Positions 15,020-18,691 of a stretch of 18,691 bases of DNA are shown one piece after another. Origin of the DNA: UBA8752 sp042095055 (GTDB lineage: Bacteria; Bacteroidota; Bacteroidia; Flavobacteriales_D; Sanyastnellaceae); contig JBELBZ010000036.1 in NCBI GenBank assembly GCA_042095055.1, positions 1 to 18,691 on the forward strand, in the 5' to 3' direction. The stretch's first letter is position 1; each line of letters starts with the position of its first letter. The notes under the pieces are model-generated. The model was not told the DNA's origin, did not search any database, and saw nothing but the letters and a program-made list of their open reading frames with translations. The translations under genes and the position numbers were made by a program.

Positions 15020-16909
15020 TTAGTGCTGCTTTACCACAACTTCTGTGGCCACCTGCAAACCAGAGGTGATGCGGATCACGTAGAATCCGTCTGTTTCGTT
15101 GCTCAGGTCCATCTGGAGTTGGGACATGCCTTCTCCGAGGTTGGTGTTGCGCACGAGGCGGCCGCTCATGTCGCGCACTTCGATGCTGGCTGTTTCAGCA
15201 AGTGGAGTGGGGAATGCCACTGTCACAATGCCATCGGTGAGCGAGGGGTACACGCTAAAGGTCAGGGCATTCAACCCGTTGATGCTGTTTACAGTAGCGC
15301 AGGCTTCGCAAGACTCGTAGCATACCGTCGCGAGGTCCATAGCAGCTTCTGATTCGATGACGAGCAAACGGTTGGTGAATCCACCGGTTGTGATGGTGCA
15401 CGCAGAATCAGCTTCAGCATCGAGGGCCTCGTTGATGTCCCAGCTGCCGATCATGTACTTGTACTCGTGGTTGCCCTGAGGCAATTCAATGGTAACGGAG
15501 TACACGTTGTCGCCGTCCGCATCAGTCAATTCAACCTGGGTACCGGCCCAGCCATCGATGGACTCACCTGAGATGTATACAGCACCGCTGACGGTCTGCT
15601 CGCTCATGTCCACATTAAAGGTGACCGGTGTGTTGGGGACTTCTGTAGTTACGCAAGCATCGCAACCGTTGAAGCACACAGCATCGAGGGTCACGTTTCC
15701 AGCACCTGGAAGGAGGGTGTACAGGCGGTTCACAAATGTTCCGCCTTCATCCACAGTGGTGAGGGTGCAAGCCGCGTCTTCGTCGGAATCGAGGCTTTCT
15801 GTGCCGTCCCATCCGCCGTTGTTGAACTTGTACTCGTGGTCTCCGGACTCAAGCTCGACAGTGGCCTCGTAAATGCCATCCGCATCGCTGTCTGTCATTT
15901 CGATACAGGTTCCACACCAACCATCGACAGTAGCACCCGTCACGTAAATGGGACCGAGAATGTCTTCGTTGCTCATGTCCACCCGGAAGGTGACCATGGA
16001 GTTTGTAGAGCATTCCCCCATGGTCCAGGAGGTTACGCCTCCATAGAACTGCGCTTCGCAGTCGTTGCCGTAGGTCACGCCGTTGCAACCGCACACAGGA
16101 TCCCACTCTTGGGTGCACATCATCGTGCTGTCAATTTGTGCAGGGTCCACGCAAGGGGTTTGGTTACAAGTGCTGCAGGTGTTGAAGCAATAGGCATCGA
16201 GCGTGATGTCCTCAGTACCTTCCACCATGATGAAGCGGTTCGTGAAATCACCGGTGGTGAGGGTACACTCTCCATCTACTGCAGGATCAAATACTTCTTC
16301 GCCGGCCCATCCACCGTTGAGGAACTTCCATTCGAAGCCGCCAGGTGAAGCGGTAATGGTGGCTGTGTAGATGCCGTCTCCGTCAGCGTCATCCATAGGT
16401 GTGCAACCGCACCACCCGTCAAATGCTCCGCTCATGAAGATTCCTTCTGCGGCCACAGTCTCGCTGGACATGTCGACTTGGAAGGTGACGTTGATGTCGC
16501 TCGAAGCTGTACAAGAACCGTCTGTGGTGCACTGGCCAAAGCAAGTGTTGATCACCGTGTCTTCGGTGATGTTCTCTAACTGACGGTCGTTGAAGTTGGC
16601 AGGATTCGCGCAGCTCTGTCCTGCGATGTTCTCCTTGCAACCCCAATCTGGACATGCGCCGTTGGTGAAGGTGTAGTATCCGGTGTATCCAGCAGCTACT
16701 TCGAGGGTGAGGGTCCAGATGCCGTCGCCATCAGGGTCGGACATGGGGTTGTCTCCTGGGGTTCCGAAATCAGTGCCGCCTGCCACTGAGGGGCCTTCTG
16801 GAGCGACCGTTTCATTGGTCATGTTGAGGTTCCATGTGACGGAAACCATTTGGGCCTGGAGGCCCGAAACGACCAGGATGGCCGTCAATAAAGAGTAAAG
16901 GTGTTTCAT
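15020..16909 (-). CDS. Secreted four-module glycan-binding-like protein with Kazal domain and T9SS tail
   Basis: This 629-residue protein has a signal peptide (about 1-20). Four homologous modules of roughly 110 residues lie near 21-133, 139-248, 304-420 and 427-537. Each starts with VTFxVDMSxETV (divergent in module 1), then a DGW turn, a DADGDGIYTATI-like loop, WKFLNGGW or EYKF, CTLTTGDFTNR, and a closing cysteine cluster such as DAYCFNTCSTC. They resemble beta-sandwich (E-set/SusE/CBM-type) modules of secreted Bacteroidota proteins; glycan binding is inferred. Between modules 2 and 3 lies a Kazal-type domain (about 253-300; DPVCGCNGVTYGNDC, six cysteines), the fold of serine-protease inhibitors. 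The last 80 residues form a type-A T9SS sorting domain (LTFSVYPSLTDG, EVRDMSGRLV, GFYVIRI). It starts three bases after the GH3 stop and ends 21 before SusC, so it belongs to the operon. No catalytic motif is recognised. Confidence 0.85.
   Translation of the reverse strand: MKHLYSLLTAILVVSGLQAQMVSVTWNLNMTNETVAPEGPSVAGGTDFGTPGDNPMSDPDGDGIWTLTLEVAAGYTGYYTFTNGACPDWGCKENIAGQSCANPANFNDRQLENITEDTVINTCFGQCTTDGSCTASSDINVTFQVDMSSETVAAEGIFMSGAFDGWCGCTPMDDADGDGIYTATITASPGGFEWKFLNGGWAGEEVFDPAVDGECTLTTGDFTNRFIMVEGTEDITLDAYCFNTCSTCNQTPCVDPAQIDSTMMCTQEWDPVCGCNGVTYGNDCEAQFYGGVTSWTMGECSTNSMVTFRVDMSNEDILGPIYVTGATVDGWCGTCIEMTDSDADGIYEATVELESGDHEYKFNNGGWDGTESLDSDEDAACTLTTVDEGGTFVNRLYTLLPGAGNVTLDAVCFNGCDACVTTEVPNTPVTFNVDMSEQTVSGAVYISGESIDGWAGTQVELTDADGDNVYSVTIELPQGNHEYKYMIGSWDINEALDAEADSACTITTGGFTNRLLVIESEAAMDLATVCYESCEACATVNSINGLNALTFSVYPSLTDGIVTVAFPTPLAETASIEVRDMSGRLVRNTNLGEGMSQLQMDLSNETDGFYVIRITSGLQVATEVVVKQH
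15299..16849 (-). repeat. Four-copy intragenic module repeat in the secreted PUL protein
   Basis: The coding region holds four related modules at about 16511-16849, 16166-16495, 15650-16000 and 15299-15631. Copies 2, 3 and 4 share VDMSxE at the start, an (F/V/I)DGW turn, a DxDADG(I/N) loop, CT(L/I)TT and FxNR. Copy 1 is the most divergent: it lacks the clear DGW turn, carries a longer cysteine-bearing insert (CPDWGCKENIAGQSC) and retains the DPDGDGIW loop. The spacer between copies 2 and 3 (16010-16153) encodes the Kazal domain. Confidence 0.8.
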
Positions 16910-16912
16910 GCT

Positions 16913-18691
16913 TTATGAGTTGTTGTTTGATTGCTGAATGAGCTCGAAGTCCACAGTTTGGTCTTTCACACGCAGTCCAAAGGTCCCTGGTTCAACGATG
17001 TAGGTGTTCTCTTGTCCAATGAAGCCCAAGTCTTTAGTAGAGACGTTGATGTTCACTTCAATGGTGGCACCAGCGGGTACAACCACCTGCTTGAAGGCCT
17101 TGAGTTCATCTACGGAGGGCGTGATGCTCGCCACGCGGTCTTGAGCATAGAGGATGACCGTCTCCGTGGTGGAACGTGTTCCAGTATTTTGAAGGCTCAC
17201 AGTGATGTCGATGACATCTCCCATCTGGAAGACGCTGTCGGTCAGAGCGATGGAGGTTGTCTCCACGTTTGAATAGGACAATCCGCTTCCAAAGGTGTAG
17301 AGGGGGTTGAAGGATCCCCAGTCCAATTTTGCGCTCAGGTTTTCGGTGTGCTTGTGGTCGTACGTCAGGTGCGCTGAGGCATAGCGCGGCCAGGTGAAGG
17401 GCAAGCGGCCCGAAGGGTTGAAGTCGCCGCTGAGGACGTCTGCAATGGCGCGGGCACCGTAATCTCCCGGGAGGTAGGCCATGACAAACGCGTCGAGCAT
17501 CGGCTCCATGTTGGCGAAGGTCCTTGGGCGTCCACCAGCATAGACGCCAATGACCGGTATTCCCTTTCCGTGAAGGGCTTTCACCAGGTTTTGTTGGTTG
17601 TCAAAAAGTTCGATGTCTTCTATGCTTCCCTTGCCCTCAGTGTAGGGCATTTCACCCAAAAAGACCACGGCGCATTGGGTGGTGAAGGGGTTCAAGTTGC
17701 GGGTGATGTCGGCGATGTCGGCATCGGTGAAATCCATGTCCACCCCCGCAAATGAAATGCGGTCTTCACCAAAGACCTCCCTCATGGATTCAACAGCGGT
17801 GGGGCGTCCCGGGGTGTTGTAGGTGGTGTCCCTCCCTTGCCACGTTCCGGTCCATCCACCGTTGAGGGCATTCAAGCTGTTGGCGGTAGGGCCCGTGACG
17901 AGGATGCGCCCCTTGCCACCAATGGGTAGAATGGGGTCGCCTTCATTGACGGCGTGCTGGCCTTCATTTTTGAGCAAGGTGATGCTCTCCAATGCTGCCC
18001 TTGCGGCAGTGCCTTCTATGCTCTCTTTGGCGGGATAGTCCGCAAGGGCAGGGGGCATGCCTCCTGTGCGAAAGAGGCCGAGGTCATACTTCATGCTGAG
18101 TATGCGGCGCACACTTTCGTCGATGCGGGCTTCTGAGACCCTGCCTTCGCGGACCAGTTCCATCAGCAATCCCGGAAATTTGAGGTCTCCGGGAACCATG
18201 CTCATGTCGATGCCGGCATGGATGGCCATTTCGATGGCGTCCTTGTAATTCGCCGCGACCTTGTGGCGCTTGAAGAGGTACTTGATGTCTTCCCAATCTG
18301 TCACCACCATTCCCTCAAAACCCAGGTCCTCCCGCAGGATATCCGTGAGGATGTGATGGTCTGCGTGCACGGGGATGCCATTGACTTCGCCACTGTTGAC
18401 CATGATGCTGGCTGCTCCGGCGTCGATGGCAGCGGCAAAGGGCGGCAAAAAGATCTGGCGCAGTTGACGTTCTGGAATCCAAGCGGGCGTTCTGTCCTTT
18501 CCCGTCAACGGCCGGCTGTAACCGACATAATGCTTGAGTGTTGCAGCAATGGGGGCAGGGCCTTCCTGGTAACCTTTGACCATGGCCACGCCCATGTCGC
18601 TGACCAGTTGAGGCGCCTCTCCAAACGTTTCCCAGAACCTCGGCCAGCGCGCATCACGCGCTACATCGAGAACGGGCGAGAAATTCCAAGG
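16913..18691 (-). CDS. GH3 beta-glucosidase (N-terminus outside window)
   Basis: The frame is open to the window edge and gives 592 residues; roughly the first 100-200 residues of a typical GH3 enzyme are missing. The visible part begins with NFSPVLDVARDARWPRFWET, a GH3 hallmark that lies upstream of any in-frame ATG here. It is followed by KHYVGYSRPLTGKDRTPAWI and GFEGMVVTDWEDI. The Asp of TDW (codon 18296-18298) matches the catalytic nucleophile. The alpha/beta sandwich domain follows (ITLLKNEG, ILVTGPTANSLNALNGGWTG), then LYTFGSGLSYSNVE and a C-terminal fibronectin-III-like domain. GH3 enzymes release terminal beta-linked glucose, here probably from laminari-oligosaccharides produced by the GH16 partner. 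It is the most upstream visible gene of the operon, with three bases to the next ORF. The family is certain; linkage preference is inferred from context. The signal peptide cannot be seen. Confidence 0.95.
   Translation of the reverse strand, partial: PWNFSPVLDVARDARWPRFWETFGEAPQLVSDMGVAMVKGYQEGPAPIAATLKHYVGYSRPLTGKDRTPAWIPERQLRQIFLPPFAAAIDAGAASIMVNSGEVNGIPVHADHHILTDILREDLGFEGMVVTDWEDIKYLFKRHKVAANYKDAIEMAIHAGIDMSMVPGDLKFPGLLMELVREGRVSEARIDESVRRILSMKYDLGLFRTGGMPPALADYPAKESIEGTAARAALESITLLKNEGQHAVNEGDPILPIGGKGRILVTGPTANSLNALNGGWTGTWQGRDTTYNTPGRPTAVESMREVFGEDRISFAGVDMDFTDADIADITRNLNPFTTQCAVVFLGEMPYTEGKGSIEDIELFDNQQNLVKALHGKGIPVIGVYAGGRPRTFANMEPMLDAFVMAYLPGDYGARAIADVLSGDFNPSGRLPFTWPRYASAHLTYDHKHTENLSAKLDWGSFNPLYTFGSGLSYSNVETTSIALTDSVFQMGDVIDITVSLQNTGTRSTTETVILYAQDRVASITPSVDELKAFKQVVVPAGATIEVNINVSTKDLGFIGQENTYIVEPGTFGLRVKDQTVDFELIQQSNNNS

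Overview
The window is from a marine-type Bacteroidota, most likely a Flavobacteriales-like lineage. The evidence is a SusC/SusD pair, a type IX secretion (T9SS) C-terminal domain, Bacteroidota-style lipoproteins and secreted PKD/propeller proteins. GC content looks well above 50% by eye, which is high for the order and explains the many long antisense shadow ORFs. No rRNA, tRNA, CRISPR array, transposase or phage gene is visible. Coding density is very high and no gap exceeds about 85 bases.

Left block (1-3188, all minus strand). In transcription order these are a 64-residue cysteine-rich zinc-ribbon protein, a lipoprotein resembling peptide-N-glycosidase F (coupled to it by an ATGA overlap), a PhzF-family isomerase, and a secreted Delta-60-repeat propeller protein cut by the window start. 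Across an 80-base divergent spacer lies a single plus-strand gene (3269-7558) for a large secreted protein with a sortilin-like/BNR propeller, a PKD domain, a LamG-like domain and a dockerin-like EF-hand tail.

Right block (7565-18691, all minus strand). This is a tightly packed polysaccharide utilization locus (PUL). In transcription order it holds a GH3 beta-glucosidase (N-terminus outside the window), a secreted protein with four glycan-binding-like modules plus a Kazal domain and a T9SS tail, SusC, SusD, a PKD-domain surface lipoprotein, and a GH16 endo-beta-1,3-glucanase lipoprotein with a Calx-beta domain. A seven-helix TP0381/YwaF-type membrane protein follows 30 bases later. Most junctions are overlaps or gaps of 3-21 bases, so the set reads as one operon.

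Inferred job of the PUL: the GH16 lipoprotein cuts laminarin-type beta-1,3-glucan at the cell surface, SusD and the PKD lipoprotein hold the chain, SusC imports oligosaccharides with TonB energy, and GH3 releases glucose. The four-module/Kazal protein is the least expected member. It is probably exported by T9SS to bind glycan and perhaps to protect the complex from proteases. The PNGase F-like lipoprotein in the left block suggests the organism can also remove N-glycans from glycoproteins.
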